NCBI RefSeq assembly: GCF_036567765.1
Contig: NZ_DATCTU010000121.1
Span: 1 to 64,000 of the forward strand
Direction: 5' to 3'
DNA from: Pseudobacteroides sp.
Lineage (GTDB): Bacteria > Bacillota > Clostridia > Acetivibrionales > DSM-2933
DNA length: 64,000 nt
Shown here piece by piece: positions 17,674 through 26,462 of this stretch; positions within the stretch are counted from its first letter, which is position 1, and each line of letters opens with the position of its first letter. A program made the position numbers and the translations under genes. The notes beneath the pieces are model-generated. The model was not told the origin of the DNA and did no database searches. It saw nothing but the letters and a program-made list of their open reading frames with translations.

Positions 17674-19995
17674 TTATGTTCCTGCATAGTGCCTTATTCT
17701 GTCTCTTTCTTCCGCTTTTTTTGCATCATTGAAGCGTTCTAGTGTTCCGACGAGGTAACCGGTTATCCTTCTGATTCTTTCAAACTTCATCTCACCCTCC
17801 TGACGGCCGCATGAGGGGCATTCATTGCCTATAATTCCCGTATATCCGCAGACAGGATCTCTATCCACAGGGTGGTTAATAGAGCCATAGCCAATACCGG
17901 ACTCTTTCATAGCACGTACAATCTTCTCAAAGGCAGCAAGGTTTTGTGAAGGATTTCCGTCAAGCTCAACATACGTAATATGTCCAGCGTTTGTAAGCTC
18001 ATGGTAAGGTGCCTCAATTCTTATTTTATCAAAAGCACTTATCTCATAATAAACCGGGATATGAAAGCTGTTTGTATAATAATCTCTATCTGTTACACCT
18101 TCGATAACTCCATAGAAATTCCTGTCATACTTAACAAACCTTCCTGCTGTACCCTCTGCAGGAGTAGCAATAAGGGTAAAATTCATTTTATAATGTGCAC
18201 TTGCTTCATCCATCTTCCTTCTCATGAAGCCTACAATTTCCAAACCTAAGTTCTGTGCCTCCTGAGATTCACCATGATGCTTGCCTATCAGTGCCTTAAG
18301 ACATTCAGCAAGTCCGATAAATCCCATTGTCAAAGTACCGTGCTTTAATACCTCTCCAATCTCGTCATCCCAGCCCAGCTTATCGGAGTCTATCCATATG
18401 CCTTGCCCCATGAGGAACGGAAAGTTTTTGACCTTTTTCCTTGCCTGAATATTATAACGCTCAATAAGTTGATCAATAACAAGCTTTATTTTTCTTTCAA
18501 GCTCATCAAAGAAAATATTTACATTTTTATTACTTCTAAGTGCTATTCTTGGGAGATTTACAGTTGTAAAGCTGAGATTCCCTCTTCCATAAATGACTTC
18601 TCTTTCAGCATCATGAACATTTCCAATAACCCTTGTACGGCAGCCCATATAAGCAATCTCAGTTTCAGGATGACCTTGCTTATAGTATTTAAGGTTAAAT
18701 GGTGCATCAAGGAAAGAAAAGTTTGGAAAAAGCCTCTTTGCACTTACCCTGCATGCAAGCTTGAACAAATCGTAGTTAGGGTCTTCAGGGTTATAGTTAA
18801 CTCCTTCCTTAACCTTGAAAATATGTATAGGGAATATTGGGGTTTCTCCATTCCCTAGGCCTGCCTCTGTAGCAAGCAAAAGATTTTTTATTACAAGCCT
18901 TCCTTCAGGCGAAGTATCCATGCCGTAGTTTATGGAGCTAAAAGGAATCTGTGCTCCAGCTCTGCTGTGCATTGTATTTAGATTATGTACAAAGGCTTCC
19001 ATTGCCTGATATGTTCTTCTGTCTGTTTCGGATTCCGCCATTTTAACGGCAAACTTCTGGCACTTACGGGCTATATCTGTATCTTTAACAAGCTCTATCA
19101 ATAATTCCTCTTCATACTTGCCATAAAGATCCCCACGCCCTAATGTAGGGTTTAGCCCATGATTTTCCTTTATTTTATCAACTATAAGCTTTACCTTCTC
19201 ATCCGCATCGGTAATATCGGCCAATAGATTCAACGCCTTAACCAGATTCTCCTTGTACAGCCGTATAAACGTTTTGCCAACACCCGGTGCCATGCCGTAA
19301 TCAAAGGTAGGTATGCTCTGTCCACCATGCTGGTCATTCTGATTTGATTGTATAGCTATGCAAGCCAGTGCTGAATAACTATGTATATCATTTGGTTCCC
19401 TCAAATGTCCATGTCCCGTACTGAAACCTCCTTTGAAAAGAGAGGTTATATCAATCTGGCAGCATGTTGTTGTAAGAGTAAGGAAGTCCATGTCATGAAT
19501 ATGTATATCTCCTTCTTTATGGGCCTTGGCATGCTCCGGCTTTAAAACACGCATCTCATAGAACTGCTTTGCTCCTTCAGAGCCATACTTAAGCATTGTG
19601 CCCATTGCAGTATCGCCATCAATGTTTGCGTTCTCACGCTTCATGTCGTTGTCCTTGGCTTCCTTAAAGGTTAATTCTTCATAAACCTTCATAAGCCTTG
19701 TATTCATTTCTCTTATTCTTGTCCGTTCAGCCCTGTATAATATGAATTCCTTTGAAGTGCGTACATGGCCTGTTTCCATTAGAATTATTTCAACTGCATC
19801 CTGTATCTCCTCAACTGTAGGAGTAAGCTTTCCTTGCGAGTTTTCAATATATTCTGCAACCCTTATTGCCAAAGCCATTGCAGAATCATAGTCCTTGCCT
19901 CCGGTTGCTGTAGCAGCCTTGAAAATAGCATTCGCTATTTTTTCAATATTAAACGGTACTTCTCTTCCGTCACGCTTTTTGATTTTACTTATCAT
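17674..19995 (-). CDS. nrdD: Anaerobic ribonucleoside-triphosphate reductase
   Basis: 773 residues if begun at the ATG at 19995 (MISKIKKRDGREVPF); in-frame ATGs at 20016 and 20043 would add up to 16 residues, and the ribosome site (GGGGAGG) is 12 bases from the chosen start, so the start is uncertain. An N-terminal ATP-cone (about 1-95) is followed by the ten-stranded reductase barrel. The C-terminal zinc site is DPVCGYTG with NECPSC. The glycyl-radical loop is RRITGYL, with the conserved RFNDAKKAEERDR after it. It makes dNTPs without oxygen. Two NrdR-box-like sites overlap its promoter. Confidence 0.95.
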   Translation of the reverse strand: MISKIKKRDGREVPFNIEKIANAIFKAATATGGKDYDSAMALAIRVAEYIENSQGKLTPTVEEIQDAVEIILMETGHVRTSKEFILYRAERTRIREMNTRLMKVYEELTFKEAKDNDMKRENANIDGDTAMGTMLKYGSEGAKQFYEMRVLKPEHAKAHKEGDIHIHDMDFLTLTTTCCQIDITSLFKGGFSTGHGHLREPNDIHSYSALACIAIQSNQNDQHGGQSIPTFDYGMAPGVGKTFIRLYKENLVKALNLLADITDADEKVKLIVDKIKENHGLNPTLGRGDLYGKYEEELLIELVKDTDIARKCQKFAVKMAESETDRRTYQAMEAFVHNLNTMHSRAGAQIPFSSINYGMDTSPEGRLVIKNLLLATEAGLGNGETPIFPIHIFKVKEGVNYNPEDPNYDLFKLACRVSAKRLFPNFSFLDAPFNLKYYKQGHPETEIAYMGCRTRVIGNVHDAEREVIYGRGNLSFTTVNLPRIALRSNKNVNIFFDELERKIKLVIDQLIERYNIQARKKVKNFPFLMGQGIWIDSDKLGWDDEIGEVLKHGTLTMGFIGLAECLKALIGKHHGESQEAQNLGLEIVGFMRRKMDEASAHYKMNFTLIATPAEGTAGRFVKYDRNFYGVIEGVTDRDYYTNSFHIPVYYEISAFDKIRIEAPYHELTNAGHITYVELDGNPSQNLAAFEKIVRAMKESGIGYGSINHPVDRDPVCGYTGIIGNECPSCGRQEGEMKFERIRRITGYLVGTLERFNDAKKAEERDRIRHYAGT

Positions 19996-20041
19996 ACCTG
20001 TCCGTATCCTCCCCATATATGTACATACCTTCATAAGACAC

Positions 20042-20075
20042 AATAAAAGCCTCCGTTAGCCGAAGAGCTTTTATT
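20042..20075 (-). terminator. Terminator-like hairpin in the nrdD leader
   Basis: Nine-base stem AATAAAAGC with GCTTTTATT around a further weak stem. On the minus strand the T-rich arm is followed by TTATTGTGTCTT just before the first possible nrdD start. It could be an attenuator or simply a stable 5' hairpin. There is no gene ending here on that strand. Confidence 0.45.
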
Positions 20076-20104
20076 ATTAAACCTGTATTTATAACGTTTG
20101 TTTT

Positions 20105-20153
20105 GTGCAATATTTAGTGACTTAATATTATCACATACAATATATTGTGTCAA
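20105..20153 (-). promoter_or_regulatory. nrdDG promoter with two NrdR-box-like sites
   Basis: On the minus strand TTGACA (20148-20153) and TAATAT (20125-20130) are 17 bases apart. Two 16-base near-palindromes match the NrdR box pattern ACAC-ATATAT-GTGT: one at 20135-20150 overlapping the -35/spacer, and one at 20105-20120, centres 30 bases apart (about three helical turns). NrdR represses RNR genes when dATP is plentiful, so this is its likely target; nrdR itself is not in the window. Confidence 0.75.
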
Positions 20154-20181
20154 TCCGATATTTTAATATGGTTTTTTGGGA

Positions 20182-21309
20182 CTAAATTTTATGGTATCCT
20201 TTATCTCCATATGGCTGAAGCTTTTCCAGCCATTTTTTCTCCAGTTTTTTTAGTTCATCCTTCATATCAAAAAAACCTTCCTCCGGCTGTTCCAATACTT
20301 CAAGCACCTCAAATACAAAAGCCTCATTTCCGTATTTTGTCCATTCCTCCTGAAGGAGCTTGTTCCTGTATCCTCCTGTATTAAGCTCTATCTGCCTGCC
20401 ATTTATAGTTTTAAGATTGGGAGTGGCAACTAATAATATCTTATTGTTTATAGTATTTCTTATCTGGTAAACTCCCGCTTCTGTTTTCAGTTCCTTAAAC
20501 TGATTTTTCAGTTCCTTCCTGCGGTCCAAATCCAACACCTCCCTGCCGCTATCATATTTCCTTATCCAATACTGGCTGCCGTCCTGCTTTCTGTCCATAA
20601 ATCCATATTCTATAAGGTATCGTCTTAAAGTAACAAAATCCTCAGATGCCCCTTTCAAAATTTCATTGACCTCTTTTTCGCTGTACACATTCTCTTTATC
20701 AAACCTGGCTGCTAATTGTTCCAACACAACAATCCTGCTTTTTTCTTTCATGTCAAAGGTCTTTAGAGGGCCATCAATTCCTTCTGGGAAATACTTTTCA
20801 ATTATTTTATCCTTTTCTTGTTGTGTTGCAATATGTCTTCCACTTCCAGCCTTAGGGGCAGTCTGACGTTTTACGTTATTGTAAGTCTTACTTGAACCTT
20901 CCTTTAAAAGCTCCATCAGCACAAGAAATATTTTAGCCTGACGCTCCTTCTCTCTAAGCACAAACCTATGATTTCTTATAGTTGAACTGCTACCGATGCC
21001 CATTTCATTCTTTACTTCTTCATCTCCCATACCTTGATAAAAAAGCTTTAAAAGTTTGCTTTGGTGAGGTGAAAGTCCGTTTAAAGACTTATCAAGATCT
21101 ATTAAATATTCAAACACGCTTCCATGTGAACTTTCTATGTGAAGCTTCATGTATTTTTCAGCTTCATAAAATATATTTCCTTTTGAATAGACAAGTCCTT
21201 TCTCTATGGATTCACCACAAATCAGGCACACATATTTATCACTCTCGTCTGCATATCCTCTTTTGATGTCGGACAACGGAGAATTAAACAACCTTTCATT
21301 TTCATTCAT
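20182..21309 (-). CDS. HTH regulator with DUF2087 and degenerate GIY-YIG-like domain
   Basis: 375 residues. Order: a zinc-finger-like segment (CLICGES, then HIESSHG, about 28-62); a LuxR/sigma-like helix-turn-helix (LSPHQSKLLKLFYQGMGDEE, about 78-112); DUF2087 (about 165-250, KYFPEGIDGPLKTFDMKEK); and a C-terminal domain (about 285-360) resembling GIY-YIG, with GVYQIRN and WTKYGNEAFVFEVLE. The YIG half reads LLV, so nuclease activity is doubtful and a DNA- or ligand-binding role is likelier. It is monocistronic with its own strong promoter. Its target is unknown; the divergent neighbour is the c-di-GMP riboswitch unit. Confidence 0.75.
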   Translation of the reverse strand: MNENERLFNSPLSDIKRGYADESDKYVCLICGESIEKGLVYSKGNIFYEAEKYMKLHIESSHGSVFEYLIDLDKSLNGLSPHQSKLLKLFYQGMGDEEVKNEMGIGSSSTIRNHRFVLREKERQAKIFLVLMELLKEGSSKTYNNVKRQTAPKAGSGRHIATQQEKDKIIEKYFPEGIDGPLKTFDMKEKSRIVVLEQLAARFDKENVYSEKEVNEILKGASEDFVTLRRYLIEYGFMDRKQDGSQYWIRKYDSGREVLDLDRRKELKNQFKELKTEAGVYQIRNTINNKILLVATPNLKTINGRQIELNTGGYRNKLLQEEWTKYGNEAFVFEVLEVLEQPEEGFFDMKDELKKLEKKWLEKLQPYGDKGYHKI

Positions 21310-21349
21310 TATATCAACACCTTTGCATTTTGTTTGTTGTCATATAGAT

Positions 21350-21378
21350 ATATTATATTTTTGTTTGTATTGTGTCAA
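21350..21378 (-). promoter_or_regulatory. Promoter of the HTH-DUF2087 gene
   Basis: On the minus strand TTGACA (21373-21378), a 17-base spacer and TAATAT (21350-21355). It lies 40 bases upstream of the start codon, with AAAGGTG as ribosome site. Confidence 0.7.
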
Positions 21379-21615
21379 GTTCCAATTATAAATCCCCTTA
21401 ATTGCTGAATCATTTATCTATAAAAAATCCTTCATTCTAGAAAAATTTATAAATAATTTTTCTAGAAACATTTGACAAACTCACCTGGTCATGATAGAAT
21501 TATTTTTTAAACTACGTCCCATCAAGTATTGCTTAATAATTTGATGATTTAAAAACACAATCTTATATAATCACCAAATATACAATTTTAGAGGATTAGA
21601 CGAGGTATTACAAAG

Positions 21616-21645
21616 TTGTACTTTTTTCGACAGAGGTGCTACAAT
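21616..21645 (+). promoter_or_regulatory. Putative promoter of the c-di-GMP riboswitch transcript
   Basis: TTGTAC (21616-21621) and TACAAT (21640-21645) with an 18-base spacer, about 50 bases before the aptamer. The bases 21379-21615 upstream of it are AT-rich and show no gene. Consensus-based only. Confidence 0.4.
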
Positions 21646-21697
21646 ATAATTGTACGTAAACCTCCTATTTCTACTCGGTATAAGGAGATATAAATAG

Positions 21698-21796
21698 AGA
21701 CTTATGAAACAGGGCAAAGTTTTCGAAAGATAATGACGCAAAGCCGTGGGTCTAAGGCAGTATGCTATGATCGCCAGGTTACCATTAAAAGGTTCT
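21698..21796 (+). promoter_or_regulatory. Class I cyclic-di-GMP riboswitch (GEMM-I)
   Basis: Core sequences occur in the right order: ACAGGGCAAAG, then the tetraloop TTCGAAAGA, GACGCAAAGCCG, GGGTCTAAGGC, and GATCGCCAGGTTACC. These are the hallmarks of the GEMM-I aptamer (GGCAAA, the GNRA-type loop, GACGCAAAGCC, the tetraloop receptor and the closing GGTTACC). It is followed by a terminator at 21904 and then a secreted CBM3 protein gene, so c-di-GMP should switch that gene's transcription. Confidence 0.93.
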
Positions 21797-21903
21797 GTTT
21801 ATAACTCTTTAAACTATGAGAGGAGATAGGTCCTAGATATTATTTCCTTATACCATGTTTTTTTAAGGAAGTTTGCGTATAGCAATTAAATTATGAGTTA
21901 ATT

Positions 21904-21929
21904 AAGGGATTCGAAAGAATCCCTTTTTT
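21904..21929 (+). terminator. Terminator of the c-di-GMP riboswitch
   Basis: Nine-base stem AAGGGATTC / GAATCCCTT with a GAAA loop and a T6 run. It lies about 108 bases after the aptamer; the bases between can form other hairpins (for example TCCTTA with TTAAGGA near 21846-21871), as expected of an expression platform. Confidence 0.85.
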
Positions 21930-22314
21930 GTTTATGTTTTTCCCATTAATTATCCCCTTATCTATGTAAAACTCCAATCTTCACATTACTTAATAAAAAA
22001 TTAGTTAAAAAACAAATCAATTCAGAAAATTTGCATAAATCTTTCAGCTTTTATTCCAACTATCATTTTAATATTCATGATATAGTTTTTTTAATCTTAT
22101 CGCATACATAACAATATATTTATACAGCTACTATAATACCAGTATGGATAGGGTTTGCACTTATGATTATATTATACGGTACGTATTTAGGAGGTGACTT
22201 AAGCCGCAAAAGAATTGTAAAAATTTGAGAAACAATAGCAAAAAAGAACGCAACAAATCAACACAAAGAAGTTGCTACTAAAATCTGAAGCTTTAAAGAA
22301 AGAGAGGGACACGT
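21930..22314 (+). other. Long leader between riboswitch terminator and CBM3 gene
   Basis: About 385 bases with no convincing gene. An AGGAGGTGA occurs near 22190 but no good ORF follows it. A short ORF at about 22162 (21 codons) lacks a ribosome site. A second promoter for the CBM3 gene could lie here. Confidence 0.35.
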
Positions 22315-25173
22315 ATGAAAAAAATCAAATCAATGATAACTTTAATTGTCACACTTTGTATTTTGGCAACAATAGCATTACCGGCTATAAAAGTCACAGC
22401 AGTAACATCTATAAAGATTCAGACTTGTCACAGCCAAAATGCATCTAATCAGATTTGCCCGAATTTTAAAATTGTAAATACCGACACAAATTCAATTGAT
22501 TTAACCAAAGTAGCCATAAGATATTATTTTACTGCTGAATCCACCACTGAAACCTTTAATTTTTGGATAGATGATGCAAGTAATATCTCAAGCTTGGATA
22601 TAGTTGGTAGATTCGGTATTGTAAACAATGCAACAAATGCAGACAGATATTTTGAATTGACTTTTAAAAAGGGTACCATTCCTCCAAATTCTTCTGTACT
22701 AATAAAATCTAGATTTGCAAAGCCTGATTATTCTAATTTTGACCAATCAAATGATTACTCTTACAACAAGGATGCTTTTGAAAATACTACAGGATATGTT
22801 GATTGGGAAAAAGTTACTGCACATATTTCAGGTGCTTTATACTGGGGAAAAGAGCCTAGTGCACTGACTATACAAAATTTAAAAGCTGTAGAAGTAGATG
22901 CAGTTTCAGTTAAGCTCAACTGGACGCCTCTGGTTACACAAGCAGTAGACAAATACGCTGTTTACAGAAACGATTTTCTAATAGGCAAAACACAGAGCAA
23001 ATCCGGGTACTTTAGTGATTTTGGCCGCAACCCGCTTATTACATATACTTATAGAGTAAGTGCCTTAGATAGCTCCGGTATGGAAATTGCAACTTCTGAT
23101 TCAATTTATGTAAAAACTACTAATGAAGTAAAGGTAAAAACATCTTATAAAGTATTGGCCTTAACTTATGACCCGGTTCTCGGCCCTAATGTACCCACAA
23201 AATACGCAAACCAAACAATAAATGGTGTAAATTTAGCCCAGCATTATAAAAACAACATGGCAAACAGAAGGGTAAGCGAGCTTCGCGGTAATGTTGTTAC
23301 CAACAGTGATGGCAGTATGCCTGGAGAGTTTAATGATTCCTCAAAGATGCACAGGTACAAGGATCAGTTTTTAAAAAATGCAAAGAATATTTATAAATTT
23401 GCCTCAAACCAAACCATTGACTTTGAATTTTATAATAATAAAGTTATAGCTTTAAACGAATACCCGCCTGCTAACGACAGTAACTTTCAGCAAAATGATG
23501 AGCTCATTTTAGAAATGGCATGTGATCCACAACATTGTTCAAATAAGGGATGTTCAAATAAAGATCACCTAAGTACAATGAAGTCTAACATTATATATGA
23601 TGTTGGCCCACATGGGGGAGTTGATTATCAGAAGATGGTATCAAAGCAATACACTGAGTTTGGTGGAAACTCAATTATTGACCTTGTGGAAAAGGGAGAA
23701 ATCGACGCTGTTTGGTTTTTAGGCGGACCACCACTTTGTGGTTTTGCCGAAAATCCACTTTTAGGCAATAGAAATATCGGCTTAGATTTACCTGATCATG
23801 AAGTATTTCGTTCAGATAAATCGGTTGCATGTTCAAGATCCTTTTTCTTTTCAATGATACTTTGTGATAGCAGAACATTTGATGCAAATATACATATGTT
23901 TGAAGGTGTAATGTCAAGTATTTCTGATGCAAATAGAGCTGGTACCTGGCCTAGAAACATTTCCATGTATGTTTATAAAGAGAATACCATTAAGCCTCCT
24001 GCCAGTAATGAACTTGAACTAAGAAATTACAACTTATGGGGCAGATTTAGGACAGCAGATCAGCAAGGATGCGGAACCAATGACGATAGATTTGCTGCAT
24101 CATCACCGGGAAATGCCAACGTAGGCTCGAGTCACTTCCCGCCAAACTCCATACGAGGAATCGATTATGGTTGGGAGGCTCCAGAAACTTGGAGACCTGG
24201 CAACTATGTCAGCAGTTGTGCAGATGACTGGTACAGCTATCCAAATCTTCCTTCACCTCCTGTATACAAAATGATTGGTCCGTATGATTTCGGTGCATAT
24301 AACTACTATGAAGTAGGTACTTCGTATAAGGAGATGGGTTATACACCTTTAGCATATCATATGTGGTGGTTAAATCATCTTCCACATAACCCAGGTGTAA
24401 ATAGTAACGGTATATTAAATAACTGGTGGTACTATGTTTATGACTTCAATCGGTTTAACGGAAGCAGCATAACCTATAATGTTACCGGCTTCCCAACTCC
24501 ACTTCCTACAACTCACAATCCTATAAACAACGAGTACGGGACTGAGCAAAATTCAAGCAGAGGTCTGGAATGGGGCTACTGGCACTCGCATAATATAAGC
24601 GGAAAAAATGCCACTCTAACCATGATTAATAAGTCAACTACTGAAGAAGCACAAAACGTAAAATATGGTAATAATTCATTAAAGGCAGAAATTAATTGTT
24701 CCAAAGATGTAGAAAGCGGGTCAAAAGGTCGAAACGATATTTTCTATCCATTAAGTAAAAATGCAGGGTGGAATTTAGCCGGCAAGACCAGTGTTAAGTT
24801 TTCTATAAAGCCTGGCCAGAACTTTAATCTTATTAATGGCACAAACCCGATAATCAGATTATGCATGGACAACGGTAACAAGATAGAGTACATTCCAAAG
24901 AATAGCGGTATTTATAAGAACTATTTGCTGAATCCTAATGTATGGAATGATTTCACTGTCCCCCTTAATGGAGATAGTATGTGGGAGAGTAATGTTATCG
25001 GATATATAAACCCCAATCTAACAGGTTCAGATAGAACAAATGCAGTTAATGCTCTTAAGGATACGATTATGAAGAAGGTTAACTATGTTGAAATATCTAT
25101 AGGATCTACCATACTGACTACTGACCATGATAATATATTCTCAATTTATATTGACGGGTTGAATTTTAATTAA
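22315..25173 (+). CDS. Secreted CBM3-FN3 protein with large uncharacterised core
   Basis: 952 residues with a signal peptide (1-30; basic start, hydrophobic core). Residues ~31-178 look like a family 3 cellulose-binding module (FKIVNTDTNSIDLTKVAIRYYF, then ISGALYWG). An FN3 domain follows at ~185-268. Residues ~275-750 form a large domain I cannot assign to a known enzyme family; it is rich in Trp, Tyr, Asn and Cys, with IDAVWFLGGPPLCGF and a later ANIHMFEGVMSS. A beta-sandwich-like C-terminus (about 770-952) could be another binding module. There is no dockerin or SLH, so it is free or bound through the CBM. GAGAGGG precedes the ATG. The upstream c-di-GMP riboswitch ties it to the sessile/motile switch. 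Confidence 0.8.
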   Translation: MKKIKSMITLIVTLCILATIALPAIKVTAVTSIKIQTCHSQNASNQICPNFKIVNTDTNSIDLTKVAIRYYFTAESTTETFNFWIDDASNISSLDIVGRFGIVNNATNADRYFELTFKKGTIPPNSSVLIKSRFAKPDYSNFDQSNDYSYNKDAFENTTGYVDWEKVTAHISGALYWGKEPSALTIQNLKAVEVDAVSVKLNWTPLVTQAVDKYAVYRNDFLIGKTQSKSGYFSDFGRNPLITYTYRVSALDSSGMEIATSDSIYVKTTNEVKVKTSYKVLALTYDPVLGPNVPTKYANQTINGVNLAQHYKNNMANRRVSELRGNVVTNSDGSMPGEFNDSSKMHRYKDQFLKNAKNIYKFASNQTIDFEFYNNKVIALNEYPPANDSNFQQNDELILEMACDPQHCSNKGCSNKDHLSTMKSNIIYDVGPHGGVDYQKMVSKQYTEFGGNSIIDLVEKGEIDAVWFLGGPPLCGFAENPLLGNRNIGLDLPDHEVFRSDKSVACSRSFFFSMILCDSRTFDANIHMFEGVMSSISDANRAGTWPRNISMYVYKENTIKPPASNELELRNYNLWGRFRTADQQGCGTNDDRFAASSPGNANVGSSHFPPNSIRGIDYGWEAPETWRPGNYVSSCADDWYSYPNLPSPPVYKMIGPYDFGAYNYYEVGTSYKEMGYTPLAYHMWWLNHLPHNPGVNSNGILNNWWYYVYDFNRFNGSSITYNVTGFPTPLPTTHNPINNEYGTEQNSSRGLEWGYWHSHNISGKNATLTMINKSTTEEAQNVKYGNNSLKAEINCSKDVESGSKGRNDIFYPLSKNAGWNLAGKTSVKFSIKPGQNFNLINGTNPIIRLCMDNGNKIEYIPKNSGIYKNYLLNPNVWNDFTVPLNGDSMWESNVIGYINPNLTGSDRTNAVNALKDTIMKKVNYVEISIGSTILTTDHDNIFSIYIDGLNFN

Positions 25174-25217
25174 TTGATGGCAAAACATAAAATATAATTA
25201 GAATTCGTTAGTAAATT

Positions 25218-25250
25218 GTGCGTAATTTCTTGCTTCAAGAAATTACGCAC
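25218..25250 (+). terminator. Perfect 15-base hairpin after the CBM3 gene
   Basis: GTGCGTAATTTCTTG (25218-25232), loop CTT, and its exact complement (25236-25250). It sits 45 bases after the stop. No T-run follows, so it may be a terminator of poor type or a repeat remnant. Confidence 0.5.
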
Positions 25251-25266
25251 ACCCTCAAACCCTTGG

Positions 25267-25283
25267 TGCGGATGAGGACTTGA
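25267..25283. repeat. Truncated copy of the tRNA-Leu 3' end
   Basis: TGCGGATGAGGACTTGA matches the plus-strand image of the tRNA-Leu 3' end at 26381-26399 (TGCGGATGACAGGACTTGA) except for a 2-base gap. Same orientation, 1.1 kb away. Such partial tRNA copies often mark old integration events. Confidence 0.5.
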
Positions 25284-25299
25284 GTGTAAAAAGACTTGT

Positions 25300-25520
25300 T
25301 ATTTTAATTATATTTATCGACAACACATCCCCGGGCATTGTTGTTTCCTTGATTATAGCTTCCGACAAGTCTTCCATTGGGTGAAAATTTACGAATAACA
25401 TCTTCACCTAAGGTCCTGTTCCATACATAACCGTTAAGATCAATTGCCAGCCCTTAATTGGAATGACTGTATCCTTTCCAGTTTATTCCGTTCTTGTCAA
25501 TCAGTCAGCCATAGCCCACA
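25300..25520 (-). pseudogene. Remnant of an NHL/beta-propeller-like secreted protein
   Basis: On the minus strand one frame reads AIDLNGYVWNRTLGEDVIRK, then FSPNGRLVGSYNQG and ARGCVVDKYN before a stop, typical of NHL/SMP-30-like propeller blades. An upstream part reads KNGINWKGYSH and is separated by a stop. No start or full domain remains. Confidence 0.45.
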
Positions 25521-25784
25521 GGGCCTTCAGTACGTTTTATTTTACCGGTTATATCGTCAATCAGGTCAAAAACCTGTTTTCTATACCGCTTATAGCCTAA
25601 ACCTTTCGGGAAGTTTCTCGGACCATGGCGGAAAATCTCTCAGCAGTTCTGGTCTATTCAAAAATTTGATTATTAGTAAATGCATTCTTTAATTGATATA
25701 TCTGATATCCCTTTAAGAGACTCTTCTACATATTTATAATACTCGTTCGTACAATCTATAATTTCCCAAAATATACTATCCCAA

Positions 25785-25868
25785 TTATGAATTATTGCTA
25801 CATGCAATAACCATAGATACCATTAACGCTACACTCAAAACCACTATAATAAACTTCCTTAGTGCCAT
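25785..25868 (-). pseudogene. Truncated lipoprotein start
   Basis: 27 codons from the ATG at 25868 with GAGGAG upstream: MALRKFIIVVLSVALMVSMV then IACSNNS and stop. It is a lipoprotein signal peptide with a plausible lipobox (MVIAC). The sequence after the stop still shows short coding-like stretches, so this looks like a lipoprotein gene cut off by a nonsense mutation. It might have been the start of the propeller remnant just downstream on this strand. Confidence 0.45.
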
Positions 25869-25925
25869 AATTTCCTATTCTCCTCAACTTTTGATTTAAT
25901 CATCCCTTGATGGGTCAAATGGATC

Positions 25926-26112
25926 TTATATAATTGGTATGCAGGGGGACAAGAAAGGATCTTCCTCCTTTGTAAGTACACCTCTTGCCAATTTTCATAC
26001 TATAAATTTATTAGTATCATCAGTTGTTGGATTCCATATAGAGCCTTTAAAATCCTCATTATCATGAACATATATTAATCCATATGATCCAGGCAAATTT
26101 TCTGCAACCCAT
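25926..26112 (-). pseudogene. Imm7-family immunity protein remnant
   Basis: Minus-strand frame WVAENLPGSYGLIYVHDNED, then FKGSIWNPT, TNKFIV, a TGA at 25995-25997, and KLARGVLTKEEDPFLSPCIP. This strongly recalls the C-terminal half of Imm7-type immunity proteins of polymorphic toxin systems (GSYGLLYIHDDED and EDPFLSPCIP). The TGA takes the place of an expected Trp codon and the N-terminal half is missing, so it is inactive. No matching toxin gene is seen. Confidence 0.55.
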
Positions 26113-26340
26113 TTATATAAACCAATTATATAATTTTAAATACCAGATGCACAATAGCCACTCGAAAGTTGCCAAGGCCTTCAACAGTGTTGATTGGGAT
26201 AGCAGGGATGTTCCAAGTGTGGATTTTGATAGAGATGGTGGGATGATAAAAAAGTACTCACTTTTTATATAAACACGAAATCCTGTATAGCCTTTTATAT
26301 TAAGGTTTTACAGGATTTTAAACTTGCTCGAGTGTTAAAG

Positions 26341-26377
26341 GAAGGGTTTAAGAAACCAAAACTTTCTTAAACCCTTC
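26341..26377 (-). terminator. Terminator of tRNA-Leu
   Basis: Stem GAAGGGTTTAAGAAA (26341-26355) pairs with TTTCTTAAACCCTTC (26363-26377). It lies directly downstream of the tRNA on the minus strand, with only a short T-rich tail. Confidence 0.65.
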
Positions 26378-26380
26378 TAG

Positions 26381-26462
26381 TGCGGATGACAGGACTTGAA
26401 CCTGCACGGGTTTGCCCACTGGAACCTAAATCCAGCGCGTCTGCCAATTCCACCACATCCGC
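26381..26462 (-). tRNA. tRNA-Leu (anticodon UAG)
   Basis: 82 bases on the minus strand. Acceptor arm GCGGATG / CATCCGC, D arm TGGTGGAATTGGCAGAC, anticodon stem-loop CTGGATTTAGGTTCCAG with anticodon TAG, a long variable arm (class II), and T arm GCAGGTTCAAGTCCTGT. The discriminator base is A and CCA is not encoded (next bases CTA). It reads CUA leucine codons. Confidence 0.96.

Noticed and set aside
22162..22227. Short ORF in the leader of the CBM3 gene
   Set aside because: 21 codons, no ribosome site and no recognisable peptide pattern.
26084..26272. 62-codon plus-strand open frame near the tRNA
   Set aside because: Overlaps the Imm7 remnant on the other strand, lacks a ribosome site and resembles no protein I know.
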